A stretch of DNA of 64,000 nt. Origin: Tillus elongatus. Its lineage: Eukaryota; Arthropoda; Insecta; Coleoptera; Cleridae. The notes below the pieces were generated by a model. That model saw only the letters and a program-made list of their open reading frames with translations. It had not been told where the DNA came from and ran no database searches. Made by a program: the position numbers and the translations under genes. Below, piece by piece: positions 12,300 through 28,039 of the stretch; position 1 is the first letter of the stretch, and each line of letters begins with the position of its first letter. The DNA lies in the NCBI GenBank assembly GCA_964006375.1, contig OZ023262.1, positions 89,941,654-90,005,653 on the forward strand, written 5' to 3'.

Positions 12300-12727
12300 T
12301 CGACATCATTAGGAACAGTAAAGTACCCATCAAATTGCCAGGATTGCTTATTTTACACGTTGTCGCAGTATCCTATCGTATGGAACATTCGTGTGGGTTA
12401 CTCGTCAGCAGCGGAACATGTGTTTATCATGCAAAAAAGAGCAATAAAGGCATCGTGTGTGTAGGTCCAAGAAAAAGCTGCCCTGATGTGTTCGAGGCCA
12501 ATGGGATACTTAGGTACCTTTCCAGCTATATTATTCTTCAGTATATGTATTCAAAATATCCAGTGAATGATGAAGCTCGCAACACCAATACCAGGTGCAG
12601 GCATGAATTAAAAATACAGTTGCACAAAATGAAGAAAACAAAGCAGATGCTTGATTACTTGGGAATCAAATTCCTCAGTTTTCTACCTAATGTTATTAAG
12701 AGGCTCCCACTAACAAGATTACAGTAG
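12300..12727 (+). pseudogene. LINE 3' end: C-terminal part of reverse transcriptase
   Basis: Two frames joined by a frameshift near 12455 give the post-catalytic tail of a non-LTR retrotransposon ORF2: AAEHVFIMQKRAIKA, then GPRKSC..VFEANGIL, a conserved 'RHELKIQLHKMKKTKQ' and 'LDYLGIKF..LP'. This is the region after the RT fingers and thumb in Jockey/CR1-type ORF2 proteins. The catalytic part upstream is absent, so this is a 5'-truncated dead copy, which is normal for LINEs. The clade is not assigned. Confidence 0.7.
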
Positions 12728-12819
12728 GCACTAGTGGATGTTATAAAACAAAAACCAAGGTGAAGGTGCTCTAAACTAATGTGTATAGTGTTACACACTA
12801 CTTGAATTCATTCTATGTA

Positions 12820-12822
<3 letters not shown>

Positions 12823-12853
<31 letters not shown>

Positions 12854-12862
12854 CTGTGTGTG
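12823..12862. repeat. (TG)n microsatellite
   Basis: About 40 bp of TG with one TCTG interruption, downstream of the LINE 3' end. Confidence 0.9.
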
Positions 12863-13789
12863 AGTGCGTTAGGCAAAAGCTTTGGAAGGCAAGTTCCACT
12901 AGCCACAGACTTTTTTTTATATATACATAATTCATTGTAGTCATAATTTTGCTTTACTTTAACTCAATGCTTCTGAATGTACACAGACATTGACGATACT
13001 ATACTTACTCGATAGGGATAGCTAAGACATATGCGTGAACACTTTCAGAGACTGTCGTCATATTTAGGCTATTTTCGCATTGAAGTTGTATTCATTTCCC
13101 TGCGCTTGATTTATCCATTGCATATTCTTACGTTTGCTTAATTAAACTTCCTCTAAAATCGAAATGAACGCACCCTTTTTCATATTTCTTTTTTCACAAT
13201 AGTATATGATATGTTGACTTTATTTTATGTCACATATGTTAACACATATTTAAGAAGCTAAAAAAATTCTCGCCTCTCAAAATAAGTAATGCTACTTTGT
13301 TTTTGTTATTGGTGTTTCACAAGTTTTCCTAGACGACTAAGAGTTATTTAGTAAAACAATATCAAAAACAATTGGTATTCATTTAGGTAAAATAATTTTT
13401 GAAGTCTGTCAATTAATAACGAATACCTATTTGGTGCTGAGTTTTGACTAGAACTGCATTTCAGGCTAAACGTGGACACTCGCTATATGTCTTAACTATT
13501 TCTATCTAGTAACTATAGTCGCTACTTATAAAAACAGTGACTTACCATGTACATTTGATGGTCAATAAAGTGTATATATCTATCTATCAGCAGAAATGAA
13601 ATGTGTTGTAAGTCTTTAATTTTTTTATGTAATAAAGATTTTATTCTAATTAACATTGTCTTAAGTCGTTTTTTCACAGTTTTGCAAAAAATATATATTA
13701 TGTATAAATACACCTATACCTATATTCAGTATTAGTTTGTAACTTGAAATAAATTGAGTTAATCAAATACAGTTTCTTTTTTTAAAATG
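12863..13789. other. No gene seen
   Basis: AT-rich, no recognisable frame or repeat partner. Confidence 0.5.

Positions 13790-15706
<1,917 letters not shown>

Positions 15707-15784
<78 letters not shown>
15707..15784. repeat. (TA)n joining two truncated transposons
   Basis: About 76 bp. On the left it cuts the DD41D-e reading frame. On the right it meets a mariner whose outermost TIR bases are altered. Confidence 0.95.
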
Positions 15785-17062
<1,278 letters not shown>

Positions 17063-18195
17063 AACAAAGAAGAGGACTACAACGTATTTTAAGAACGCTG
17101 ATTGATTTTTTGCTGTTTTTCCGTCTGTTTATCAATTTATAAGCACACGTCTCACATGTTCACCTTACAAATTTGGATGGGTATATTTGTATGAAAGCCT
17201 AATATACTATGTATATTTATATAATAATTAACATTTATGTATTTAAGCAAACGTCAAACGAATCGGCAAGTTCACACTCAACACACAATCTACTTTAAAC
17301 AGGATTCAGTTTAATATAAACGTTCAGTTCTAGTTTCCTTTGATATTTTTATGAACGTCAGATTTTCACAAATTATATTTTTATGACAAATTCATTTTTA
17401 GGTTGCTATTGGGCTTTCTTTGGCCCCCGTTTGGATGTAATTTTGTAGTAAATCAGATATGTCATAAACACATACTGAAAAAGGAAAACTATGAGCATAC
17501 AAAGCGTTCAGAAGCTGACGCGGTTTTTCATATTACCTCAAAGCCTGATAAAAAGAAGGCGTTGATTGGTTCATTTTTACATCACATGCAAAGCTCGGGT
17601 CGCTGTAAGGCTTGAAAGGTAGTAAATAAGCAAGTTTTCGACAAGCCGACTGGATTTACGCCTGCATGTGGCATAGACACGGATGCTTTGAAGTTTTTTT
17701 TATAAAGTATTTTACTTTGACTACATATTTTCCGGCTGTCACGATTTAAAGCTTTATGATTTTAAGCATGTCTTACGACGCGAAGCTGTGCTGACATGTA
17801 AATTTATTGGCTTTAATAGTTAATTAACCAACCGACACAGCTATTTGCTTTAGCTGTTAAACAAAATAATTCATTTTTGTTGCTATGCTAATAGTACAGG
17901 TTGTTCTATTGACTATCGTAGCCTGTTTTTAATTATGATAATAATGTAAATATCTTTGATAGAAACTTAGAAAACTGTAGTACAAAATATGGGTTGTATT
18001 CGATGTTGCCGAAAGCTGAATGATTATTTGTCTTGAACAATATTACTAAAACTAAATTAAGTTATATCTAATGGAACTTTGATATTTTTGGCAAATTTTC
18101 ATAGAAAAAATCACTTACAAAAAGGCGTTTTGAAAACGTTTAAAAATGTTTTTTAATGACTCGTATTATATATTAACATTTTTATTATTGATTGG
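17063..18195. other. No gene seen
   Basis: AT-rich. A 70-codon plus frame at 17403 has no recognisable domain. Confidence 0.45.
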
Positions 18196-18198
18196 CTT

Positions 18199-18199
18199 A

Positions 18200-18279
<80 letters not shown>

Positions 18280-18280
18280 A
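18199..18280. repeat. (TAAA)n microsatellite
   Basis: About 20 perfect tetranucleotide units. Confidence 0.95.
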
Positions 18281-18309
18281 GTGAGTTCTGCGGCACCCTC
18301 CTCCCCTCC

Positions 18310-18535
18310 TCATTCTCCCAAGGTCAACACTCCTCTCAAGGAAGCGTTCTCCCAAGGTCAACACTCGTTTCAAGATCAACACTCCACTCAAGGTTGCCCC
18401 CTCCTAAGGTCAACGCTCTCAAGGTCAACACCCCTCTCAAGGTCAACACTCCTAAAAAACAACACTCCTCTCAGGGCAAGACTCTTCTCAACGTCAACAC
18501 TCTTCTAAAGGTTGCATCCTGTCAAGGTCACTTTA
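18310..18535 (+). repeat. Minisatellite, about 18-bp unit
   Basis: Roughly eleven diverged copies of CAAGGTCAACACTCCTCT, with shortened and expanded units. The repeat keeps one frame open (18281-18508), but that protein is only a translation of the satellite. It lies directly after the TAAA array. Confidence 0.8.
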
Positions 18536-18964
18536 CTTTGTATATATAGGCAATCAAATTTAATTTATTGTGTGTGTGTGTTGCATCATGGGATGGTTTT
18601 GAATGTTTCATTCATCAACCACAGACTTTTATCCTAAAATTTCGTTTCTAATCATAACCACACCCAGTATGGTAAACATATAACTAGATTTTCTCATGTG
18701 AACAGGTAATAACTATATTCGCGGATTCTTTGAATTATAAATGAAAACCAAATGGATACATATATCCACGATCTCACGTAAACACAATCATTACATTAGT
18801 GTTACCAATTAACACCTATATAATATCTTAAATACATACATACCCGCTTTCACCCACTGCTTCACACATACAATCCAAACATACCTACCTAATCTATACA
18901 TCAATATAAATATTACAATATAATTCTAATTACTATACTTTTTTTAACTCATTTGGAATTTCTA
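18536..18964. other. No gene seen
   Basis: AT-rich with a short TG run. It ends at the TA target site of the next element. Confidence 0.45.
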
Positions 18965-18966
18965 TA

Positions 18967-19430
18967 CAGGCTGTCCCTCTAACAATGGGCCAAACCCATA
19001 TATTCGGATAGAGCATCAAAAATTAAATAGACTTTCATCAATACGTTTTGCCCGATTGTTGCTTGTTTTCGATATACAGTGTGTTAAAATTGACTTTGAA
19101 AAAATTAAATCGCTCGTTTTTCTGCTAATTACTGGAATATTGATTTGGAACTTTGTAATAGGGGGTTATCGAGGATGACGCTTCCAACCGTGATACCTAT
19201 TTTGAGCTACATCATAGTTGGCGCCACCTACACTAAACCCGAATGTTTTACAGGGGCATAACTTTTTCGATGATCAACTTTCTGCAAATCTGTTCAGAAA
19301 AACAGAAAACTACTAATTTTTTGTACGAAAAAGGTATACCTAGTTAAAACTCATAAAGTGAGTGGTTACCGAGATATTGCGGTTTTAATAATGGTGTGCA
19401 TTGAAAATCTCTCAAATCTGAAATTTTATT
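18967..19430 (+). repeat. Left 464-bp terminal inverted repeat
   Basis: Mirror of 21120-21584. It includes 'aatgggccaaacccatat', 'ggcgccacctacactaaac' and 'tgagtggttaccgagatatt', each found complemented on the right. Confidence 0.9.
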
Positions 19431-19839
19431 CTGGCCCAAAGTTCATCTCTGGAGTTACAAACATTATTGTGTATGTACCAGTGGTTTCAAGTAACCCCAA
19501 TGGAAAATTCTAGAGGATTGAGGTCGGTGTATTTTAATCATAATTTTCTAATTCTAAATCAATTCCTAAAAATTGGGAAGTTTCTCTGGATTTAATTCGA
19601 TTTCATAGAATAAGTATGTTTTTGGCAAATAAAAGATGTATTCCTGTGGACATATCACGGCGCTAATAACTATAGCAGTTGATTGGCCGGGTCAACAACT
19701 GTCAATGAAGTAGATGAAATATCTTTTGTTTTTCGTTTTCATAGGGATGTCATTTGCGTAACACAATAAACATAATCTGTCAATTTTGACAAGCACATGG
19801 TTTTTCAATTAAGAGCAGTAGGTAGTTATTATTTCTGAA

Positions 19840-21066
19840 ATGCCTCGCCATAATGAGTTTAGCAATATTGAGAAGAGAGATATGATCTGCGTTTATGCGC
19901 AATCAAACTTCCGTAGCCACCAAGCCGCCGCCAGATACTTGGAATTATATCCTAGTCGTAGACAACCAGATCACAAGACCTTTAGAAGATTATACGATAA
20001 ATTAGGTATGTAAAAGGGTAATATGCACTCATTGCCATTGATTATTTCTGAAACGAAAGTTTTGACAAAATTCACACCTGAGGGCTGGAAAAATCGTGAA
20101 ATACACATTTTGCTACACGGATGCGTATCATCTCGTCCTACTGTATTCGTAGGTGAAACTGGTTCTTTCAATTCGAAGTCGGAAGTTGGTGGACCAAGAC
20201 GTCCTGTACATCAAGAGGAAGAGATATTAGTACGCCTTGCAGAAGATCCGGAAACAAGCGTAAGACGCCTCTCTGCAGCAACTGGAATAAATAAATCAAG
20301 TATTGGTAGACCTCTCAGAAAAGAAAAGTTACATCCTTACCACTTCACACCAGTGCAGAATCTTTTACCTCTAGATTTTCTATCTAGATTGGATTTTTGT
20401 GAACGCATTCGTCGGTATCAGAATGACGATCCGTTTTTCTTCAACAACATTCTATTCACTGACGAAGCGACATTCACAAGAAGAGGAGTTTTCAATTTCA
20501 AAAATGCTCACACATATGACAGCAGCAATCCTCATTTGACGCGAGAACACCATTTTCAACATGAGTTCTCCATTAATGTCTGGTGTGGCATACTAGGCGA
20601 CGTGTTGTTGGGACCAATAGAACTTCCTGCAAGGCTCAATGTGGAGAATTATTCAATTTTCTTGAGAGATCAACTTCCTATTCTCTTGGAAGATGTCCCT
20701 TTAGACGTGCGCAGGAGATTATGGTTCATTCACGACGGGGCACCTGCCCATTATGGACTTCCTGTCAGAGAATTTCTGAACCAAAGTTATCCGCGCCGAT
20801 GGATAGGTCGAGGTGGAGATTTTCCTTGGCCTGCACGTAGCCCCGACCTCAATCCTCTAGATTTCTTCCTCTGGGGTCACTTGAAAGAATTAGTATACAA
20901 GAATATTTGTAACTCCAGAAATGAACTTTGGGCTAGAATAATCGAATCCAGTGATATATTGAAAAACGATTATCAAACCTTTTTTAAGGTGCGGCAAAAT
21001 TTTGGGTTGAGACTAGAAAAATGTATTGAAGTAGGCGAAGGCCATTTTGAGAATCTTATTAAGTGA
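19840..21066 (+). CDS. DD41D mariner-like transposase, two exons
   Basis: Exon 1 runs 19840-20005 (MPRHNEFSNIEKRDM.., ending RRLYDKLG) and is an N-terminal helix-turn-helix of the DUF4817 type. A 147-nt segment, 20006-20152, starts GTATGT and ends TTCGTAG, contains an in-frame TAA (20011), and has no counterpart in the related transposases of this window. Removing it joins LG to ETGSF, the expected family sequence. Exon 2 (20153-21066) carries the catalytic blocks FTDEATF, HDGAPAH and NPLDFFLWG. The last two Asp are 41 residues apart, hence DD41D. The spliced product is 359 aa, full length, with no stop or frameshift. The start codon at 19840 matches the N-terminus of relatives. The role is cut-and-paste transposition at TA, inferred from family. 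Confidence 0.85.
20006..20152 (+). other. Putative spliceosomal intron in transposase gene
   Basis: GTATGT donor, pyrimidine-rich 'catctcgtcctactgtattc' before TAG, 147 nt, splitting a Gly codon after its first base. Length is a multiple of three, but TAA at 20011 would block read-through, so splicing would act as a switch between full transposase and a 57-aa HTH-only product. Confidence 0.7.
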
Positions 21067-21119
21067 ATTGTTCGATAATTGTCAATTTTTTCTTATAATT
21101 TAGTGATAATAATAATGTT

Positions 21120-21584
21120 AATAAAATTTCAGATTTGAGAGATTTTCAATGCACACCATTATTAAAACCGCAATATCTCGGTAACCACTCACTTTATGAG
21201 TTTCAACTAAGTATACCTTTTTCGTACAAAAAATTAGTAGTTTTCAGTTTTTCTGAACAGGTTTGCAGAAAGTTGATCATCGAAAAAGTTATGCCCCTGT
21301 AAAACATTCGGGTTTAGTGTAGGTGGCGCCAACTATGATGTAGCTCAAAATAGGTATCACGGTTGGAAGCGGCATCCTCGATAACCCCCTATTACAAAGT
21401 TCCAAATCAATATTCCAGTAATTAGCAGAAAAACGAGCGATTTAATTTTTTTCAAAGTCAAATTTAACACACTGTATATCGAAAACAAGCAACAATCGGA
21501 CAAAACGTATTAATGAAAGTCTATTTAATTTTTGATGCTCTATCCGAATATATGGGTTTGGCCCATTGTTAGAGGGACACCCTG
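21120..21584 (-). repeat. Right terminal inverted repeat
   Basis: Complement of 18967-19430. Confidence 0.9.
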
Positions 21585-21621
21585 TATATGCACATAATCT
21601 GTTTTTTTAATTATTCACCTT

Positions 21622-21742
21622 TTAGTGAATTTTCTTTAAAAAAATTCACTAATGAGGAGATCCCGACTTTTGAATTTTGAAAAAATTTCTTCAATTGAGC
21701 GCTAATGAGGCCCACTAGAACACATATCCGGGGTCAGTTTCG

Positions 21743-21816
<74 letters not shown>

Positions 21817-22811
21817 GTGTGTGTGTGTATCACATCGATAACTCAAAAGTTCTTTTGTAAGTGGCTTGGATAAGTTCGTTATCCAGGAAAATCGGCCGAT
21901 GTTTTCCCGGAAAATTTTGTGTTTTCTTTAAAAAAAAATTCATATCTCCGGAAATAACAAAGTAAGGGCAACCAAATTTGGTACATCGTTTTATATTGCT
22001 ATGGGTAAAGTACCTACCAAAATTAGCGCTGTAGGTCAAAAGGCAAAAAAGTTACAGGCATTTAAAGAAAATAAATTGGGGTTTTCCTCAAAACGTCAAA
22101 GTGACAATTTAAAACGTCAAAATTCGCTACATTTAGGCAAAGAACTTAAATCTAATACAGGCTATGAAAAGAAAATGTAGCAAGAAAAATGTTTTACAAA
22201 CTCTGAAGTCTTAGTTTCAACCGTCATTGTTCTTCATTTTACTAAAATGTTTCCAGAAGCAAATTTTCGTAAAAAATCAATAAAGCTCAATATATCCGTT
22301 ATTCCAGAAGATATGAAAAAAATTGTATACATTAATTATAGGGTGTCTTGACCTACATCTTAAAAAATATTTCTACAGTCACAGGGTGGCCCATAAGTCG
22401 TTGGTAATACAAATATATTTTTTTTAAGTCTAAAACCCCTTATGTTTTTGCATTTTCTATCATCGAAATATAATGCATGTTTGTAAGTAAAGAAATTTTG
22501 GACGCAGCAAGTGCGTTATGGTAGCGAATTTTGATTAAAGGCTTAATATTTGAAAAGCTCAGTTTGCTATTAACCTATAAGGTTGACCAAGAAACGGATT
22601 TTTTCGGTTACACTTTAAGTTTACTTTCGGAAATTTTTGTACGTTTTCAAACAATAAAGTTATTTTGATGAAACATGGCACATTATTTTTACTATATATG
22701 TTATACTGGTAATCAAATTTGATGCCTGCTTTCTGAAAACAAACACACATATTTGCTATTAAAAATATTTTTATGAAAATTCACTACCATAACGCACTTG
22801 CTGCGTCCAGA
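21622..22811 (-). mobile_element. Family A element, full length, reverse
   Basis: Read backwards from 22811 it starts TCTGGACGCAGCAAGTGCG, followed by the 300-bp MITE-A module (TIRs 22500-22532 and 22778-22810), then interior words 'ataagtcgttggtaa' and 'gggtgtcttga', 'cgataactcaaaa', the TA array (21746-21812), the tail 'gaaactgaccccgg'-like, and the hairpin at 21622-21652. It codes for nothing. It faces the 23.9-kb copy head to head. Confidence 0.85.
21746..21812. repeat. (TA)n inside family A
   Basis: About 66 bp at the standard position, roughly 130 bp from the element's hairpin end, followed by (TG)n. Confidence 0.95.
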
Positions 22812-23077
22812 ATTTTGTTTTTGGTTTTTGTTTGTTTTTTTCAGTTGTTTTTTTTAAATTAATTTAATTTTTTTTTTATTATTTATTTATTTATTTATTT
22901 TTTCAATTTTTTAAATTTTCAAAATTTAAGGAATGACTGGGACACATTGTCGCCTAGGGACCCCCAAGGCTCATAGACATACTGAATTGGGCCACGAAAA
23001 GGCTGGGTATACAAAAGGACAGACATTAGGATTTATGTTCAGTACATTGATACAATTTTATTTTATTTAATTTATAT

Positions 23078-23161
<84 letters not shown>

Positions 23162-23911
23162 TTATAAACCTACATCTATGTTCGTGAAAAATCTATCTAT
23201 TAATTTATATACATCTATGTTATTTAAGCTAAGAATATAGTTTGTGTTTAAAGGAAGCTGGATCTCTGTTACTTGTTTTATTATTCCCGATAACAACTGC
23301 AATCTTTGTCTCTCATAGTTCCTGCATGAAAACAATTATGTGATCTATATCACAGACTGTTTGTTCATCACAGCTACAGTACGGTGTGGATTCTACACCT
23401 ATTCTATATAAGTGGGATCTGTATCTTATTTATTGTGTTTTATTATAGTCGCCTGCGTGAAGTGGGTGGAAAAGTTTTCAAGATTAATAGTAGAAATATG
23501 TTTTATGGAAAGTCTATGATACAATGGAAATAATTGAAAGAAATTAATCTACAACGGTTTCCTTATTATGTGAGTGAAATCCATACTGTGCAAAGGAAAA
23601 TATTTTTGGAAGTCCCAGTGCTCTATGAATCATTGAAGAAAGATGTAGAATGGTGTAGAGAAAAGTGTTAGATTATTAATGTGTTAGTTGCTTCAAATCG
23701 ATCATCGACTGTTTGCTCCTAATGTTTACCGTCAGCAAGGTATGCATTTGGTTTGTTTAATCAGAGATATATGCAGATACCATGCTTACTCTAAAGAACT
23801 TGCATTTTGTTTTTATTGTAAGAACTGAGTCAAAGGTGATAGTGTGGAGAAGTGGTCCGAGCCCGTGGAAGGCAAGGTAGTAGGCGTATGCGTTCAAATG
23901 AGAGAAAAAAC
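22812..23911. other. 1.1-kb spacer between two family A copies
   Basis: Contains an A/T-rich low-complexity start with (TTTA)n at 22877-22900, (CA)n(TA)n at 23086-23159, and a LINE remnant (23228-23427). The left part, 22930-23040, has no recognised origin. Confidence 0.6.
23228..23427 (-). pseudogene. LINE RNase H/C-terminal fragment
   Basis: The minus strand reads RYRSHLYRIGVES, then a Cys/His cluster YCSCDE..CDIDHII typical of the very C-terminus after the RNase H domain in I/Jockey/R1-type ORF2. One stop is seen. No RT domain is nearby, so it is a truncated relic. Confidence 0.55.
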
Positions 23912-25269
<1,358 letters not shown>

Positions 25270-25296
25270 TAATTCTGACCGTGATGTGGGAATTTA

Positions 25297-25400
25297 CAGT
25301 AAATAAATGTAAATTTAAATATGTAGAAAATTTATTTAAAGAAAATATGTAATAATGTAATAAACGTAATTAAATGGTGCCTTTATTTAATTTTAATTCT
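25297..25400 (+). repeat. Direct repeat, left of tRNA
   Basis: Shares 'aatttaaatatgta', 'aaaatttatttaa', 'tttatttaattttaatt' and 'tagtatgacatcgcaag' with 25637-25745. The repeat brackets the tRNA gene, suggesting a local duplication or one unit of a short tandem array. Confidence 0.7.
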
Positions 25401-25520
25401 AGTATGACATCGCAAGTAAAAAAAAGTTTTATTATAGTCGTATACGTGAAGCGAGCAGAAAAGTTTTTGAGATTAACAGTAGTAATATGTAGTGTTATTT
25501 ATATGCTTTAAAACAAATAA

Positions 25521-25604
25521 GTGTCGGGTTGGCCGAGTGGTCTAAGGCAGTAGATTTAAGTTGTATGACTCAAAGGAGTTCGCAAGTTCGAATCCCGCAC
25601 TCGA
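25521..25604 (+). tRNA. tRNA-Leu (TAA anticodon), possibly decaying
   Basis: 83 nt plus discriminator A. Acceptor GTCGGGT pairs with ACTCGAC (one G-U). The D-arm/A-box is TGGCCGAGTGGTCTAAGGC, the anticodon loop TTTAAGT (anticodon TAA), the long variable arm GACTC-AAAG-GAGTT marks type II Leu, and the B-box is GTTCGAATCCC. The anticodon stem has a G-G mismatch and the T-stem two A-C mismatches, so it may be a pseudogene or poorly functional. No CCA is encoded and a T-run terminator is weak. Alternative: head of a tRNA-derived repeat, but the body is complete. Confidence 0.7.
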
Positions 25605-25636
25605 CAATTTAAGTTTTTATCTGATCTGGAAAGTGG

Positions 25637-25745
25637 CAATAAATGAATGTGAATTTAAATATGTACAAAATTTATTTAAGTAAAATATGTGATAAACATA
25701 ATTAGATGTTTACTTTATTTAATTTTAATTGTAGTATGACATCGC
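25637..25745 (+). repeat. Direct repeat, right of tRNA
   Basis: Second copy of 25297-25400. Confidence 0.7.
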
Positions 25746-26589
25746 AAGAAAAAGAAATGCGTGTTTCTACTCATTTAAGAAGAAGGGTTCATTGGACAAG
25801 TTCGTTTCTCTCCGATAGAAATTTAATCGTCAGCGACGTAGTTGTGGCGTCACAGTTTAATTTTTACGCCAAAACTAAGCATTTTAAAAAATGTATCGAA
25901 AAAGTTGTTTTCTATTAGTAAGAAGAACCTATTCTAATAACTAGTTGAATCAAATTGCAATATTGAAATAATAGTGTGATATACCCTTTTGGAGATGTTT
26001 TCTTGTTTACCTTAATGCTTGAAAAATAATTGAGAACGGCTAATGTTAAAGCCTATTTGTGACCATATTATAGAGTGTTAAAATTATCTTTGTATGCAAA
26101 AATCGCTTGGGCAGTGCACCCATAAAACAGCGATCCGAAGCATGCAGAAAAATATATAAAAGTAGGCTAAAACATTTTTTTCTGACAAAACCAAGCATGT
26201 TACGAGAGATGTTCACTAGAAAAGTTGTTTTTTATTATCCAGAAGAATTTATTCTAATAAATATTTTATTAAAATAGCCACCTTGAAAACACCTGACGAT
26301 TAGTAAAAAACCGAATGCTGTATTTCTTAGAGCGTCATTTAAACTGGAAGACCTACCTTGAAATATGAAGATTAGAAATACGATGGTTCTAGTGCAAGTA
26401 AATGAATGTGATGCATTATCTCATTTTTTACGCATGCAGCAGCAAAATGTTGAAATTTTCTTCATAGGTAGTGTGGGGTAGCTTATACTCCTTGAATGTA
26501 TAACACGCTACACGCGTGTGAAGGTGCCCGCCTTTACCCCCCCTCCATTCGGGGGGGGGGGACTTGTGAACTTAACGTTTAATGGCACA
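25746..26589. other. No gene; weak internal duplication
   Basis: 25866-25935 and about 26205-26275 share 'aagttgtttt.tatta' and 'attctaataa'. C9 and G10 homopolymers occur near 26536-26560. Confidence 0.4.
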
Positions 26590-26870
26590 TATTTTTAGCA
26601 AATTTCCGTAAAAAATCAATAAAGCTCAATATATCCGTTATTATACAAGATAAAAAAATGCATACTCTGATTAGAGGGGGTCTTGAGCTACATCTTAAAA
26701 AAAATTGTTTCTACAATCACAGGCTGGCCCATAAGTCGTTGGTAACACAATTTTTATTTTATTTTATTAAACACGCACTATTTTTACATTTTTCATCTAA
26801 ATATAATACATGTTTGTAAGAAAAAAAATCCTGGACGCAGCAAGTGCGTTATTGTAGTGAATTTTTATTA
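26590..26870 (-). mobile_element. Family A fragment, reverse
   Basis: Contains 'caataaagctcaatatatcc', 'ggtcttgagctacatctta', 'ataagtcgttggtaacac' and the right MITE-A repeat CTGGACGCAGCAAGTGCG at 26830. Both ends are truncated. Confidence 0.7.
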
Positions 26871-27640
26871 AACTGTAATGTGTTACACGTTTTACAACTT
26901 ATATATCCATTATAACGTTCATTGCTACCTACATGATTATATTATTTTCTCAGTCAATGACTACATTATTTTGTTAGTCGACTAAATTTATACTTTTTAT
27001 TATTCAATGAAATTTACGCCTTTCTTACTTAATAAACTTTATAACATAACTCTTAAATTCATGCCCATAGAAACACACACATTCTCTGCTATTGATAGTG
27101 AATTTCGAATGGATAGTGATAGTCGGTAGCTAATTTTCGTTTGTGAGGTAAGAGAGGTTTTTATAAGACGCTGCAATAATACAAATGGTATCTTTTAACA
27201 AGTCTTTGACAACGCTAAAAATGTTGAGAACAATTATCTAAGTAACAGGAAGGGCAGCACGCTCATATGAGGTGAGATTAAATTAAATACTCTCCCATTT
27301 TAAATGCTTGCTTACTTAATGCTTATTTTATTGTTTTGTGATAGCTTGTAGCGGTATCCTCGTACAGTTTCATTATTAATAAAGAAATACGTTTTTATAA
27401 TTATCATGCAGATTGACTTTGTTTTAACGTGAACACGCTGCAAGCTATCGGACATGATAGCCTCAAATTTAACAATGTACTTAGACGCACTCAATTATTT
27501 ATAGCAATCCCGTTTTTTTCTCATGAAAAAATATGTTTTTTTTAATATGAAACAACACCGTCTTGAGGGTTTTCAGAGTCCCTTACAGCCTCACTATGGA
27601 AGCACCTCAACATCATCATATTGAAGGCCCCTTAGACATC
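26871..27640. other. No gene seen
   Basis: AT-rich. No family or repeat recognised. Confidence 0.45.
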
Positions 27641-27652
27641 ATCATGGGAGCC

Positions 27653-27820
27653 TCATTCAACATTGTGGGAGCAGAGTACCTGCTGAAGTGATCCAGTGTT
27701 TCGGACATCTCTGAATGGTCGCCGCAGTAACTCCAGAGGTTTCGCTAGCCCTGAGTAGCATCGGGCCCCCTCACATTCCAGTCCAAGGAATGCCACAACG
27801 GAGACGATAGCTAAAAACAT
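27653..27820 (-). CDS. Candidate small secreted protein exon
   Basis: 55 codons from ATG at 27820: a hydrophobic signal-like start (MFLAIVSVVAFLGLECEGA) followed by a basic segment RCYSGLAKPLELLRRPFRD. A likely signal cleavage is after EGA. The stretch is much richer in G+C than its surroundings, as expected for coding sequence. Near its end CTTCAGCAG|GTACTC is a good splice donor (about 27683), so this may be the first exon of a longer gene rather than a 55-aa protein. Family unknown; two Cys are visible after the signal. No TE match in the window. Confidence 0.35.
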   Translation of the reverse strand: MFLAIVSVVAFLGLECEGARCYSGLAKPLELLRRPFRDVRNTGSLQQVLCSHNVE

Positions 27821-27902
27821 TATTAATCTGTATTCATTATTTAAATTCAAAAATTTCAACCAAAACTGCTTCAGCCTACCACTATAATTTACTATAATTT
27901 TG

Positions 27903-27914
27903 ATTTATATAAAT
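27903..27914 (-). promoter_or_regulatory. TATA box for the secreted-protein exon
   Basis: On the minus strand GAATTTATATAAATC lies about 85 bp before the ATG at 27820, leaving room for a start site about 30 bp downstream and a short leader. Confidence 0.3.
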
Positions 27915-28039
27915 TCACTTTTTACTAATAAACGAAATTAACCGAATCTCGATTTTCATTTGTATGTTTGACACCACCCATATTATAGGGCCCGAATCCA
28001 CATATTATTTGTTTTTATTGCATTAGGTCACATGTCCTC

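Larger units (their letters stand above)
18967..21584 (+). mobile_element. DD41D element with intron-bearing transposase and 464-bp TIRs
   Basis: A complete 2.62-kb element. The tips read CAGG[C/G]TGTCCCTCTAAC, facing inward, with TA duplicated at 18965-18966 and 21585-21586. Terminal inverted repeats run from 18967 to 19430 and from 21120 to 21584 with few mismatches, far longer than the 20-40 bp usual for mariner. The single gene lies between them on the plus strand. High TIR identity and an open gene suggest recent activity. It is the only DD41D copy in this window not sitting in a long TA tract, although its flanks are TATA-like. Confidence 0.9.

Noticed and set aside
18281..18508. 75-codon Ser/Thr/Leu-rich frame
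   Set aside because: It is the minisatellite read in one frame; the unit length is a multiple of three.
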